A stretch of 64,000 nucleotides of DNA from Chelonoidis abingdonii (taxonomy: Eukaryota; Chordata; Testudines; Testudinidae), in the NCBI RefSeq assembly GCF_003597395.2, contig NC_133773.1, forward strand, positions 78,065,905-78,129,904, written 5' to 3'. Below the pieces are notes generated by a model. It was given only the letters and a program-made list of their open reading frames with translations. It did not search any database and was not told the origin of the DNA. Positions 35,323-46,029 of the stretch are shown here, in pieces. The position numbers were made by a program, and so were the translations under genes. The stretch's first letter is position 1; the number at the start of each line of letters is the position of its first letter.

Positions 35323-36639
35323 TAATGGTGTCTACTGGCTTGTCCTCCATTGTGTCTTTGGCACTTTCTGCCCATGTCACAGAGCTTCTGAATCCATCGG
35401 CACCACAACTTACACTGCCTGGGTCACAGCCTACAGAGTCAAGTCTGGGCCTGGTACCCTCAATACTGGGCGCCCTTTGGCACGAAGTTTGTCTTGGCAG
35501 TAGATCAATTTCTGTTCAGGCCTTGGTGCAAATGCCTCTCCCAGAACCAGGTGGGAGTGTTTCTCACTTGGTGCTGCTGGTGATGATTACCTATCCTCTT
35601 CAGCTCCGATGCCATCTCCTTATTGCACTTCCAATGAGTCCGACAGGTTGTTTGCCTTATTGGGGCTAGCTTCCCCATCATCATCACAGAACTTCTGGGA
35701 TTCTTCAAGATCCAGGTCATGGTTGTCGTCCCCCTCTTCACTGGGCAGGCACCAGAAATTACCTTCAGATCATTATCAGCACTGAGATTGGCATCTGTTG
35801 TGCAGTTGGGACACTGGTCACCTATGCTTTATCAATATGCCCAGTGGCCTCCTTGGAATCCCTGGGATATTCCTTGGTCCTGCTCTTTGACCTGTTTCAT
35901 AGCAAGATCACCCATCCTGAAAGTGGCCACCATGACCACTGAGTCTGTTCCCTCTGGTCCTATGCGACTCCTCTGAATGGACCATGTGGTGAGAGAACAA
36001 GATCTGTCACTGACGCAGCAAACTGCATCCTTCCTGGATGATTCTACAATTCTGGAATATTTCTCTCTCTCAGTGCCAGAGGACTTTAAGATGTAGTGGG
36101 AGCTCCGAAGGCACATGGCTGCTACATCAATCCATGCCAAATTCCTCCAAGAGAAAATGTATGAGCTCCTGGATATTCTCCAGCCATTAACTCCAAGGAA
36201 AGTAGCTCTTATGATAAATGAGGCACTCCTGGAGCCTGCAAAGGCCCCCTAGAATACTCTAGCTTCTTTACCTCCTACAGCAAAGCATTCAGAGAAACGA
36301 TACCTCATTCCTGAACAGGGGTTTGAGGTTTTCTGTTCGTACCAGCTACTAACTCTCCGGTAGTGACTGAAGGCATAAATGTACACTCAAAGAGAGAGAG
36401 AGTCCAAGAGGATGGACTTGAGAGGGATAAAGATTTATACCTGCTCTTCCATGCAGATGCACATCACCAACCAGCAGGCATTGCTCTTCAAATTTCACTT
36501 TGTTGATTGGGCTTTTACAGTGTTTGGAATTTGATCACAACAAACAACTGAGTCCTAAACACAGTCAGATTGGGTTGTGCCATCTAGTTTCTCTTCATCC
36601 TCCACCCACTTCCTACTCCTCCTACCCTGTCGCTCTTCA

Positions 36640-37190
36640 TGAGAGGGACTTCTCTTATGAGATATTCTTCTCCTGCAGGTTCAATCTCTTCTGACCATGG
36701 GGCCTGTAGAGTAGGTCCTCCTGCAGCACTGAGGTTGCAGATTCTACTCCTGGTATTTCCTAGCTACCAAGTCCAAGGGAGGGATGAGACTTGTTCTCAA
36801 CCTCATGTAGCAATTCTACTGAGCCACAGGAGGTTTCTCTGGTTTGTTGGGGTGGACCAGCACTGTGCTGCCCTTCAGCTCCTCCACACACCCGGCTCTT
36901 TATCAAATGCATGTCTGTGATGACAGCATAGCTCAGGAAGAGGGGAATGCATATCTTCCTGGATCTGGATGATTGGTTACTGGGGGCGCAAGTCCAGAGA
37001 GGACCTCCTCTGTCATGTCCAGTTCATGCTATGCTTATTTGATCATCTGGGTCTCATAAACAGCAGGAAGAAAACATTAGTTTCAATTCAAAGAAGTGAG
37101 TCCACAGAGGCCTTGTTAGACTCGGTGAATTCAAGAGCATTTCTGCTCTAAATGATTACAGGTGATTTGATGCTTACATTTCTATCTGCA
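36640..37190 (+). pseudogene. DIRS reverse transcriptase, decayed
   Basis: RT blocks in order are 'QSLLTMGPVE.VLLQH.GCRFYSWYFLATKSKGGMRLVLNL', 'LPFSSSTHPALYQMHV' (where LPFGL..AP..F normally stands) and 'HIFLDLDDWLLGAQVQRGP', with the DDW box at 36968-36976. YLDDW is characteristic of DIRS RTs. Stops and at least two frameshifts interrupt it. Confidence 0.85.
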
Positions 37191-37526
37191 GTTCCAACCC
37201 TCAACCACAGCCTGAATATGCTGTCATATAGCTTTATACACATAGGGAGTCCAATATGCCAGGCCGCGCCTTTTTCCTCTTCAAATATGGCTGAAGTCAG
37301 TATATCATCTGCACTGTTATCCCTTGGACAGGGTAGTCCTTCTTCCTCTGCTTATCCTATAATCCTTAATAGTAGTGGACAGTTTCGGATTGTGTGCTTG
37401 GACATTTCCTCTGCTCAGGCTCCACTGATGAGAACTATTGTCAACAATGCCTCCTTAACAGGTTGAGGAGCGCATCTGGAGCTACTGAGGCTTCAAGGCC
37501 TAGAATTGGAAAAGAAAGGTTCTTTA

Positions 37527-37640
37527 CATATCAATGTCCTGGAGATCTGTGCCATCTACAGTGCTTGTCGAACCTTTCGGGATCACAGCAGGGGTTCCAT
37601 GGTTCTCACACTACATTGTGGTGATATTATTGGTGAGTAT
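37527..37640 (+). pseudogene. DIRS RNase H-like region, first part
   Basis: 'INVLEICAIYSACRTFRDHSRGSMVLTLHCGDIIG' corresponds to the LELLAIRLAL...V.VLTDNTT.. block after RT. It is cut at 37640 by the hAT element and resumes after 38279. Confidence 0.7.
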
Positions 37641-38279
37641 CTAATTTCCTTGCAAGTTGTGTGGCCATGCAACCACACAGTAGCCTATTGAGCATTGCAC
37701 AGGTGCTCAATGAACCTGTCCGGCGGAGACCTGCTGTGGCCGAGTGAGAGGTGCCCCACCCTGAGCTCCAACTCAGCTCCAGACCTGGTGCAGTCAAGGG
37801 AGGGGTGCCCCTCCACCAGCCTGAACCCAGCCCTGGCCCAGACCTGCTGCGGCTGGGGTGCCCCTCCCCCGGCCCAGACCTGCCATGGCCAGGGCACACC
37901 TCCCCTATCCTGAACCCAGCTCTGGACTTGCCACAGAGGGGAGAGGTGCTTCTCTGTCCACCAGCCCAGGTGCTGCTGTGGAGAGAGAGAGCTGGGCGGA
38001 GTCCTCTCTTCACACTGTAGCCCCAGGGCAGCCTGCACCCTAAACACTTCATCCCCAGCCCCACCCCAGAGTCCACATCCCTGGCCAGAGGTCTGACCCC
38101 TCAACCCTCTGCCCCAGCCCTGAGCCCCCCAGCACACTCCAAACCCCTCACCCTCACTCCCACCACATTAATTTTGTTATGTACACCAATATAGAGGTGG
38201 TCTGTCACACCAGCTCCATATTGGTGCATATAATAAAATTCATTCCACTTATGTATGGGAAAAATTAGAGGGAACACTG
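37641..38279. mobile_element. hAT-type element nested in the DIRS element, about 639 bp
   Basis: The right end reads TTAGAGGGAACACTG and the left end CTAATTTCCTTGCAAG, an imperfect inverted pair of the CAGTGTTCCCTCYAA type. The flanking 8-mers GTGAGTAT (37633-37640) and CTGAGTAG (38280-38287) agree at 6 of 8 positions. The interior has GC-rich tandem 'CCCAGACCTG..GCGGCC' segments and an AT-rich subterminal hairpin 'CCAATATAGAGGTG' / 'CTCCATATTGG' (38185-38225). No transposase. Confidence 0.75.
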
Positions 38280-38419
38280 CTGAGTAGGCTTCAGGAGCAC
38301 ACTCCAACATGATTGGTTAGGAGGCAATCAGATTCTGGCAGTTTGGCCATGGGGTAATGTTTTTCCCTATGCAAATCACTTGCCTGCGATCCACAACACC
38401 TGGCAGATTACCCCTGCAG

Positions 38420-38816
38420 GAATTTCTCCCGGAATCACAAGTGATCTCTGAAGCCCAGTGTCCTGCAATCCATCTTGCTTACAATGAGAGAAAATAAGAA
38501 ATGCCAGCTGTTTTGTTCCCAAAGGTGTATCAGTCCAGGATCTTTGATCAATGCTTCTCTCCTGAGCTGGAAATTGGCACTCTTGTATGCCCTGCCTCCA
38601 ATTACGTTCATCCCGCAGGTCATTCTCAAACAGGTATTGGATCATGCCAATCTCATTTTCATTGCTCCAGCATGGTCAAGACAATGTTGGTTCTCTGACC
38701 TCCCCACATTATCAGAACGGCCTCCCATACCCCTTTCTCTTCATCCTAACTTCATGACTCAGCATTATGGTCAGATTCGCATCCAGTGCTCAGCTCCCAG
38801 CATCTCTCAGCTTTGA
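38420..38816 (+). pseudogene. DIRS post-RNase H region, second part
   Basis: 'LTMRENKKCQLFCSQRCISPGSLINASLLSWKLALLYALPPITFIPQVILKQVLDHANLIFIAPAWSRQCWFSDLPTL' follows the DIRS block 'DLFATRENKKCQLFCSR...PGSL.DA...W...LLYAFPPLPLI.RVL.K...D.A..ILIAPAWPRQ.WF'. The frame is open for about 110 codons. Confidence 0.85.
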
Positions 38817-38879
38817 TGCTGCATGGTTAGATAAGAAGGAGGAATGATATCTGACAGGTCTTGCTTAACAGCAGGAAGC

Positions 38880-39755
38880 CCTCCACTAGCATGTGGAAAC
38901 AGTTCTCTGTATTTTCATTAATCAGGGAGTTCAACAAACATGGACTTGTATCGAGAACATCTTAGAGTACATGTTATTCCGTAAGTCTTCTAGCCTTCTA
39001 CTTAGTCCATTGAAAGTCCACCTGGAGGCAATTTCAGCATTTCATCTGCCTGTCCATGGGAAGTGAGTGTTTTCAAACTCCATGGTAGTGAGGTTTTTGA
39101 GCTGGTTCCTTTGTGGGACCATGATATTATTTTAGCAGCTCTTATGGTACTGCTGTTCGAGCATCTGGCAGCTTCTTCTTAACTTTCTGCCTTCCCTGTG
39201 ACTATAACATTTCCAGAGAGTGTGCAAGTTGCAGGCTTCAATGGTAGAGCCTCTTACATGCAATTTCCCAGAGACAAAGTGACCCTGTGGTTCCCCAGTT
39301 TCTTTTGAAACTAGTTGTATGTTTACTGGTGTTCTTCCCTAAGTGTATGTCCCTGGTGTTCAACTCCAGAAAAGCAGCATCTCCATACTTTCGATGTCAG
39401 GCAATGATTAGTATTTTATCTGGACAGAATTAAACCTCTCCATTCCTCTGTTTGTTTCATATGCAGACTGAATGAAGGGTCAAGCTGTCTCTTCACAGAA
39501 AATCTCAAGGTGGATAACTGGCTATATCATTACAGCATACAAAGTAGTCCAGACTTCACCTCCTCAATGAGTAAGAACTCATTTCACAAGAGTTCAGGCA
39601 ACATTAATGGCATTTCTAAATGACATTCCTATATTGGACATTTGCAGGGCATCCACTTGGTCCTTTGTGCATTCTTTTGCAAACCACTATGCCATTACAA
39701 CTGCATCCAGATCAGATGCAAACTGTGGAAAAGCCATCCTGCAGTCCTTTTTTAA
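38880..39755 (+). pseudogene. DIRS tyrosine recombinase, decayed but with catalytic residues visible
   Basis: The N-terminal SAM-like part shows 'LKVHLEAISAFHLPVHGK'. The C-terminal part shows 'ISRWITGYIITAYKVVQTSPPQ.VRTHFTRVQATLMAFLNDIPILDICRASTWSFVHSFANHYAITT'. Box II H-x-x-R is His 39580-39582 and Arg 39589-39591. The nucleophile Tyr is at 39688-39690 in the same frame. The first catalytic Arg region (39120-39240) is badly decayed. The enzyme would integrate the circular DNA copy. Stops upstream make this copy dead. Confidence 0.85.
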
Positions 39756-39794
39756 ATAGACTCCAAGCCCACCTCCTATGACTACTGCTTGCAA

Positions 39795-40140
39795 GTCACC
39801 CACGTAGAATGCATGGCTGCATCTATTTGATGAAGAAAAAATGGTTAACTACCTGTAATTGTTGTTGGAGATATGATGCAGATATAATGCGCAACCTGCC
39901 CTCCATCCCTTCTGCACTGCAGTATGACTTCGGTGTGCAGGAATTGAGGGGATCAGGGTGGTGTCACCCTTATACAGCCAGGGGAGGGGATACGGCTACA
40001 GAGCATGAGTGCTGCCCCTATGGGTAGTGCTAGGAAAAGTTCTCTGGCTCTGGGGCATGAGCCTCACATACCCACATAGAATACATGACTACATTGCATC
40101 TTGAAGAATAACAGTTGCAGGTAGGTAACTTTTTCTAGAT
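39795..40140. repeat. Internal complementary and right inverted terminal repeat of DIRS element
   Basis: GTTAACTACCTGTAATTGTTGTTGGA (39841 onward, first 20 bases diagnostic) and AACAGTTGCAGGTAGGTAAC (near 40109) are inverted relative to each other. GTAGAATGCATGGCTGCATC and ATAGAATACATGACTACATTG are direct relatives. Both also match the left terminus. Confidence 0.75.
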
Positions 40141-40144
40141 TTAC

Positions 40145-40560
40145 TCAGGCTCTCATGGCCACCATGACAGTCATGGGATTATTCTCCATGGATTTTGACA
40201 TTGTCTGTATGTGATTATGGTCTTCACCCTGTCATTATTCTAAGCATGGAATATGGAGTTGATGAGGATTACACCACTGTAATGATCAGATGAATAATGT
40301 CTCTGGTTTGGAGTCTGGGCTCACTCTTTTCTCCTCAGGTGTAGGAACTCTGAGGGAGAAATCTGCACAACCAATGGATCACTGTATTGTTGGCTTTGTA
40401 GGTTACTTAAAAAAAACTTGTCTTTGGTCATTGATAGAGGAACATTTAGGAGTCACTGTATCTGAAATTTTCTCACAGGTCTGTTCAGATGATTTGTGAC
40501 AGATGCATAAACAGTGGTGGCTACAATGCTGGTGCTGAAGTCAAGCTTGGATGGATCATT
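40145..40560. other. No gene or named repeat seen
   Basis: Short interval between the DIRS end and the L2-like tail. Nothing recognisable. Confidence 0.4.
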
Positions 40561-40564
40561 TTCC

Positions 40565-41125
40565 TAGCCCATTGGTTGGACATATCTGTCCTCTACTGGT
40601 TCCCCCTTTTCCATCACATCAAACATAAGCTGCTTGTCTTTACTTTCAAGGCCCTTCACAGGCTATCCCTCACCCTACCTTTCATTTCTCATTCACTATC
40701 AAATGTTACCTCCAGCCTTTATAGCCTATTTGTTAAGTTTTTGAACAAGCACCTTTGTGATTTCTCCCATGCTGCCTCTCATGCTTGGGAGAAACTCCCT
40801 GCAATCATCCACAAGCTTCCTCATTATTCTTCTTCAAATTCCTCCTGAAAGCTCTACTTTGCTGTGATGACTACAAAAAAGTTGGCAACTATTAGTACGC
40901 TGGTGTGCTGAGACCACTGCCTATCACACCGACCAACATTGTCGTACCGTTTCCTTGTATACCTCGTCTGTCTGTATCCTTCTGAAATCTCTTGCCTTAA
41001 ACCATAAGCTATCTGGAGCAGGCACAGTCTTTTTGTTCTGTGTTTGTACGGAGCATAGAATAAGGGATCCTGGTTTATGATAAGGAACCGAGGTGCTACA
41101 GTTATAGAAATAATAAATAAATACC
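40565..41125 (+). pseudogene. L2-like LINE 3' end (ORF2 C-terminus and tail)
   Basis: The frame gives 'LYWFPLFHHIKHKLLVFTFKALHRL' and 'HAASHAWEKLPAIIHKLPHYSSSNSS', the C-terminal pattern of L2-clade ORF2 ('LHWLPV..RI..K.L.LTFK.LHGLAP', 'SLWNSLP..I......SFK..LKTHLF'). The non-coding tail follows, ending AAATAATAAATAAATACC near 41107-41125. Upstream RT is missing. Confidence 0.75.
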
Positions 41126-41129
41126 AAAC

Positions 41130-42300
41130 TGATCATTTCTCAGTAGAGTTTTCCATGTACTTTGCAGATGAAACTGATTGGATATGGACTGGATTGGTTA
41201 CATCTGTGGTTGTGTGCCCATGTTTGACAGTGGAGCAGGACACATGACCTCTTCTCTTACTGAATTTCAGTCACTTTGCTCACTGAAATTCTGCTGGTGT
41301 TTGGGAAACTTTGGGTTCAGTCTGTGAGCCTGAGTTAGTTGTCCTTCAGGGTATTTTGCAAAGTCTGTCTATTTATGCCAGATCTATCCCTTTGCCTAAG
41401 GGGGAAAGACATGGGTTTTCTCAGTTTTTAGCAAGGGGGATGGGAGGGACAGTTAGCTGAGTATGCACACCTAGAGAGCATTAAAGGCGCCTTAGAAAAC
41501 CATCTAAAAACAAACATAAAGGACATTAATACATACATTAAATGAAATATATGTTGTCCAGATTATCCCTGCTACCAGTGAGTAATTAAAATGTAGCCTG
41601 AAGCTTGTAGAAGGTTGTGCATCCCAGTCCATGACCAAAAAAATCTACAGGGACAAATCAGTAAAGTGATCTCAAGCTCCTTCAATTAAAAAATACCATG
41701 TAACAAGCCACTAGATTTTCCAAAGCAAATATATTTTAGTTAGTTAATAGAAATAGATAAGTTGATGATATAATGGAATTTTCAGGATATTGTGGACTTC
41801 AGTAATGCTCTAAACTGGATTGGGGACCTGAAATGCAGCGATGACAGTTACCAAAATGAGATAAGAGTTCTTTCCCTACAAAATAATTGTCCAGATCCTA
41901 TACAACTCTGTTTCTCATATTGAACCAGCCTTTTCAAAAGATAACAATTCTGCATTTGTCAGTGGAAGCCTCACAACAATTATTGGGGTCCTCATTGTCT
42001 GAGAGTTAACAAAAGGTGGCAAATGTTTTAATGACAACTGTCCTATTCAGAAGTTTGCAAACGTAAACTTCATTTTAAAAAAATATGCCCTGACTGCAAG
42101 GTGAATTTATTATGTGTTTAAAAAAATAACCTGGAGGTGCTGCAGACAGTTGTGATTAATTTGTGTTCTACCACATATTCCTTCTGCTCCCCATAATGAA
42201 CCTCCTAATGAAAAAAATAATAAAACCAGGGCATTATAGCTATGGTTCCAGACACTCTCCATTAGATGCAGAATTTATGCTGGAGTGTTTTAAAATAAAT
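41130..42300. other. No gene or named repeat seen
   Basis: AT-rich sequence with no recognised similarity. Confidence 0.5.
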
Positions 42301-42302
42301 AT

Positions 42303-42491
42303 AGAGAGATATACCTATCTCATAGAACTGGAAGGGACCCTGAAAGGTCATTGAGTCTAGCCCCCTGCCTTCACTAGCAGGACCAGATACTGATTTTTGG
42401 CCCAGATCCTTAAGTAGCCCCCTCAAGGATTAAACTCCCAACCCTGGGTTTAGCAGGCCAGTGCTCAAACCACTGAACTATCTCTCCCACC
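42303..42491 (-). repeat. Turtle tRNA-derived SINE (tortoise pol III / Cry type)
   Basis: On the minus strand it begins GGTGGGAGAGATAGTTCAGTG, then a GCTAAACCCAGGGTTGGGAG region and AATCCTTGAGGGGGCTACTT. It ends with GACCTTTCAGGGTCCCTTC, then AGTTCTATGAGATAGGTATA. The A-box/B-box head and this exact body identify the cryptodiran turtle SINE family from memory. It is the best taxonomic marker in the window. No target duplication was found. Confidence 0.88.
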
Positions 42492-42593
42492 ATTACTGAA
42501 AATTACTCAGTGAGTGTGCATGTGTGTGTTAAATAAGGGTAAGTAGTAAACACTAAGAAGCTTTCTGTACATTAAACCTTATCCATAGTGGCC

Positions 42594-43582
42594 TGTAACC
42601 AAGTCCACTCACCACTAGGTGCCCCTTCGTGGCCAGGAATAGCATTGCAGCTTTCTTGTGGGGCTAGTGTCCCCTGCTGATGGTCACTCCAACACTGGTT
42701 TTGGAGTTTAGTCCACTTTGGAGTTTAGTCCAGGGTCGCAGTTGTCCAACATAAAAATCCCCACTATGTCTTTAACGCAAAACAAATCCTTCTGCCCTTT
42801 CTGCAGTTCTTCCTCAGCCAGTTCTTAGTTCAGCCTGCTGCCCCTTGCTGAGCTCAACAACTGTGGTGGAGGAGTTGTATGCCCCCTCTTTGGGGCTAGT
42901 AGGAGAACCTAGTGCTACCCTTTACTCTAGGTTCTGGCCCAGGGCCCTGTACTGCACAGCTAGGTCCGCTCCTTTACCCATGTTGCAGTTTTCCCTGTGC
43001 CATTTCCTATCTCACTTCTTTAATTCCCCTCCGGGTATCCCAGTCTCTTCTCTGTCTTGATCAGGGTCTCTCCCTGGCTGGAGAGCTTTCCTCCATGCTC
43101 TGAGCTTCTTTCTTGCTCTGACTTTTTCTGATTCAGGGCCCTGCAGGAGCCTTCTTGTTCCCTGCAATCTCTTTCCTCCAGCTGGGCCCTGTCAGCACGT
43201 TAGCCTGGTTCCTTTTATAAAAGAATCATCTGATTTCTTACAGGTCAAGCTCATCCAGGAGCATTGGAAGTGCCCTAAAAGTGATGGGGCCACAAGTGCC
43301 AGAACCCTGAGCCCACTGCCCCCCTGAGGCCCCACCCTCGTGCTGCCCCTTTCTCTGAGCCCCCACCCTCACAGCACCACTTCTCCCCCAAAACCTTTCT
43401 TCCCCTGCTCGCTCCTCTCCACTCTTCCTGCCTGTTGCTTGTCCTAATGGCTAGTAAAAAGTGTGTGAGTGGGGGGGGAGGGATGGGACATGCCCCCCTG
43501 TTCCGGCACCCTGAGCTCATCCTGTAATCAGGGATGGCTTAGTCGCAGTGTCTCCATCCCAAGAGCAAGCCATCTTGTTACA
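42594..43582 (-). mobile_element. Solo LTR with nested hAT element
   Basis: The plus strand starts TGTAACCAAGTCC and ends CATCTTGTTACA. The flanks TGGCC (42589-42593) and TGGAC (43583-43587) agree at 4 of 5 positions, as an aged 5-bp duplication. The minus strand has a TATA-like CTTTTATAAAAGG near 43210-43222. Without the nested 258-bp hAT plus its duplication the LTR is about 720 bp. A 17-bp tandem duplication (TTTGGAGTTTAGTCCA twice) sits at about 42700-42733. No retroviral genes are nearby. Confidence 0.75.
43256..43513. mobile_element. hAT-type element nested in the solo LTR, 258 bp
   Basis: Ends are CAGGAGCATTGGAA and TTCCGGCACCCTG, inverted with a small indel. The 8-mer AGCTCATC is exact on both sides (43248-43255 and 43514-43521). 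The interior is C-rich then G-rich. No coding capacity. Confidence 0.88.
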
Positions 43583-43589
43583 TGGACAC

Positions 43590-44860
43590 TGAGTATAACA
43601 GCCGAGAGCATGGGTTTGTCTCTTATAACAATGCCGCTTGATGTTCATTTTACATTATATATTTATCTACAGAGATCAGAGATTTTCATGGAAAAATTAT
43701 GATAGAAGCAGATGCATTTAATTACCCAATTGGTAACTAATAGTGAATTCTATATTTTCTGGTATCATAACACTTGCCTACTATTGGTTCAGTGACCTAT
43801 GAGCACAGAGCATGTACTAACTCAGAGTACTCCTTAAAGTTATCCATTGTGATACACAGTACTATGATTGCACCTTTTAAAGTCTAATGTAGTGCTATCT
43901 TTGAGACATTAAATATGCTGAACTTATTGCTACATCTTGTATTTCTACATCTGCGATAGTCCCTTGATTTGTTCCTTTGATCTTATTTCAGGTTCAGCAC
44001 TGAATGTGGGTTTTGAGGTCCTGATCATCTGAATGGATTCAGTGAACTACAAGATAAAAAATTGTTATAAGTAAAAATCTTCTCACATTTTTGCAGTGGT
44101 TGGGGTCAGGGAGAGTTCTTATATGAAATATTTAAGAAACATCTGACTATAACCCAACCAGCATGTGGGAAAATTACATTATTTCTTAGACTACTTTAAC
44201 ATCAAACGTAGCACTGAAGTGAAGGATAGTCATTAAAAGCCGAATTAATGAAAGTGTCTGGATAGGGCACTTAAACACATTTCAGTGGAGAGAAATAATT
44301 TAAAATCTAAAGTGTGATCCTGAATCACATATGTCAATTACTATGTTGTCTGTGATATTAAAAATATATGCAGCTGGAGGCTTAATTACATGAGATCTCT
44401 CAGAGTTATAAACACTTCATTGTCTGCCCTCCCCCCCTCCTTTTTAAGTGCAGTCTTTTTGGAAATAGAATGCAAAGAAGCTACAAAATGAAGTTTTTTT
44501 TCATTTGCTGTTATTGAAATCCATAACACTAGAGATTTGCAAAAATTAATTTAAAATATTGTGCTGATGGAAAATGATTACCTGATGATGATGGTGATTG
44601 ACTCAAAAAAACTGTTTCCAGTGGAACAAAGATTTTTTATTAAGCAAAAATAGAAGGAAAACAGGTCTCCTGTATTTTTAGATTTTCATATCTACAACAA
44701 CAACAGAAGATGTGGTTACATTATATCTTGCATAGGAAGATACACAGGATTTAGAGTCATACTTTCACCTTAAACATTAGTCATTTGCCCCTTTCCCCGA
44801 AATCTAAATCAAAGAATACAATTCTAACCTAATGTTCCATTACTGTTAACCCAACTTGAG
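43590..44860. other. No gene or named repeat seen
   Basis: AT-rich unique-looking sequence. Confidence 0.5.
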
Positions 44861-44948
44861 GTCCACTCCCACTCCCAATTAAGTCGATGGCCAAACTCTA
44901 CTTGACTTAATTGGGAATTAGGACAGGCCCATAATACCTACCACTAAA

Positions 44949-45220
44949 GGTCCATCTAAACTGCAGCTGGGAATGAGCCTCCCCATCCGGCTGGACATAC
45001 TTGTGCTAGTGGTGCTTGAGCTAGCAAGCTAAAAGTAGCAGTGTGGATGCTGCAGCTTGGGCTCTCAAGCCTATCAGGTCAGGTGGTCTTACAAGCCTGA
45101 GCTGCAACTATAACTGCAATGTCCACACTGCTATTTTTAGCATGCTAGCTCAGGCCCCTCTAGCATGAGTCTATCTACCTGGCCTGGGTGGCTCACTCCA
45201 AGTTATAGTGTAAACATACC
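44949..45220. mobile_element. Palindromic MITE, copy 1 of 2
   Basis: GGTCCATCTAAACTGCAGCTGG at the left (first 20 bases diagnostic) mirrors AGTTATAGTGTAAACATACC at the right. 'GCTAAAAGTAGCAGTGTGGA' mirrors 'TCCACACTGCTATTTTTAGC'. The same architecture occurs at 47853-48151. It is non-coding. Confidence 0.75.
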
Positions 45221-45229
45221 GTAAGAGAC

Positions 45230-46020
45230 TATCTCTTCCTTCATGTTACATTGCAACAGTTGAGATCATCAGAGGCACACAAGCTAATAGCCTCTGATAT
45301 TACAAGGGAGGGGATTGGTGTCAGGGTTGTTTTCAGTGTCTTTGACTCTGATATTCACTTCCAGTTTTGGTGTGACAGAGTCTGAATTTATTGAACTTCA
45401 GGGCATGTTTAAAAGCTCATCTGATTTCCCAGGCTTTCTGGAGTGAGTAGAGTCAGAGGATGGAAGGAGAATTTTAGTTTAAGTGGATCATAAGGATTTT
45501 AATATAGATACTAGTCCTATCTGATTTTTTTTTCTGGTAAATTATTTATACAGTTACCCAGCATGTGGGAAAATTGAACATTTTTGCTATGTATTTTTTT
45601 AGATATCTCAGTACATTTATAAATAGCAAATAGCTGAGGCTTTGCTGTTATGCACTGTATTTTTCTGTTGGCCAGTTTTCATTGGCATCAATTGTTCATA
45701 GAGACCTATAATTCTGGGCACTAGTAACTATGACTACCATGGATGCTCAGCTGTGCAGGTCCTATTTGTACCTCCTCATACAGGAAGGCAAAGCTTTAGC
45801 CCTGTGGTAAATATACCCTCAAATATCCAACAACTCTTGTATTGTGTGTCAGCTTTGTGGCGTGAAGCTCTGCTATTCGCTGCTACCTTCTGTTGGTGAA
45901 TAGATGAAAGAGCAGACAGAAGCTTCATAGGGGAAGGCATTCTTTGCCACCATCTGTTGGTGCAAAAGGGAAAGTTTGACTACAGTTTATTTGCATAAGC
46001 TTTCTACTTAGAAATCCTCC
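45230..46020. other. No gene seen
   Basis: 'CTGCTACCTTCTGTTGGTGA' (45880) and 'TGCCACCATCTGTTGGTGCA' (45945) are two related words upstream of a LINE fragment and may be part of its 3' region. Otherwise nothing is recognised. Confidence 0.4.
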
Positions 46021-46029
46021 AAGTAACAC

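Larger units (their letters stand above)
33783..36358 (+). pseudogene. DIRS gag-like region, decayed and interrupted
   Basis: The best preserved part is near 36100-36345. It reads 'MAATSIHAKFLQEKMYELLDILQPLTPRKVALMINEALLEPAKAP.NTLASLPPTAKHSEKRYLIPEQGFEVFCSY', the pattern I know from the C-terminal gag region of vertebrate DIRS elements ('LLDILH.SAPSRIALPINDALLEPA', 'KRADKKYYVPAKGMEFL'). The N-terminal part (33783-34200) is Ser/Pro-rich and poorly conserved. A solo LTR occupies 34241-35322. Confidence 0.75.
33150..40140 (+). mobile_element. DIRS-type tyrosine-recombinase retrotransposon with nested LTR and hAT
   Basis: Terminal repeats are inverted. The left unit (33160-33305; words TAGATGCAGCCATGTATTC, ATGGGATGACGCTCATGCC, ATATATAAGGGTACCACCAC) matches the reverse complement of 39930-40110. 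A third related unit lies at 39795-39870, in the internal-complementary position typical of DIRS. Between them, in plus orientation, are gag-like sequence, a DIRS RT, RNase H-like sequence and a tyrosine recombinase. There is no integrase or LTR of its own. Copies of this group insert through circular intermediates without target duplications. Many stops make it inactive. A solo LTR (34241-35322) splits gag and a hAT element (37641-38279) splits the RNase H region. Confidence 0.88.

Noticed and set aside
37640..38140. Pro-rich and Gly-rich frames at 37.7-38.1 kb
   Set aside because: They are tandem GC-rich sequence inside the nested hAT element, interrupting the DIRS RNase H region.
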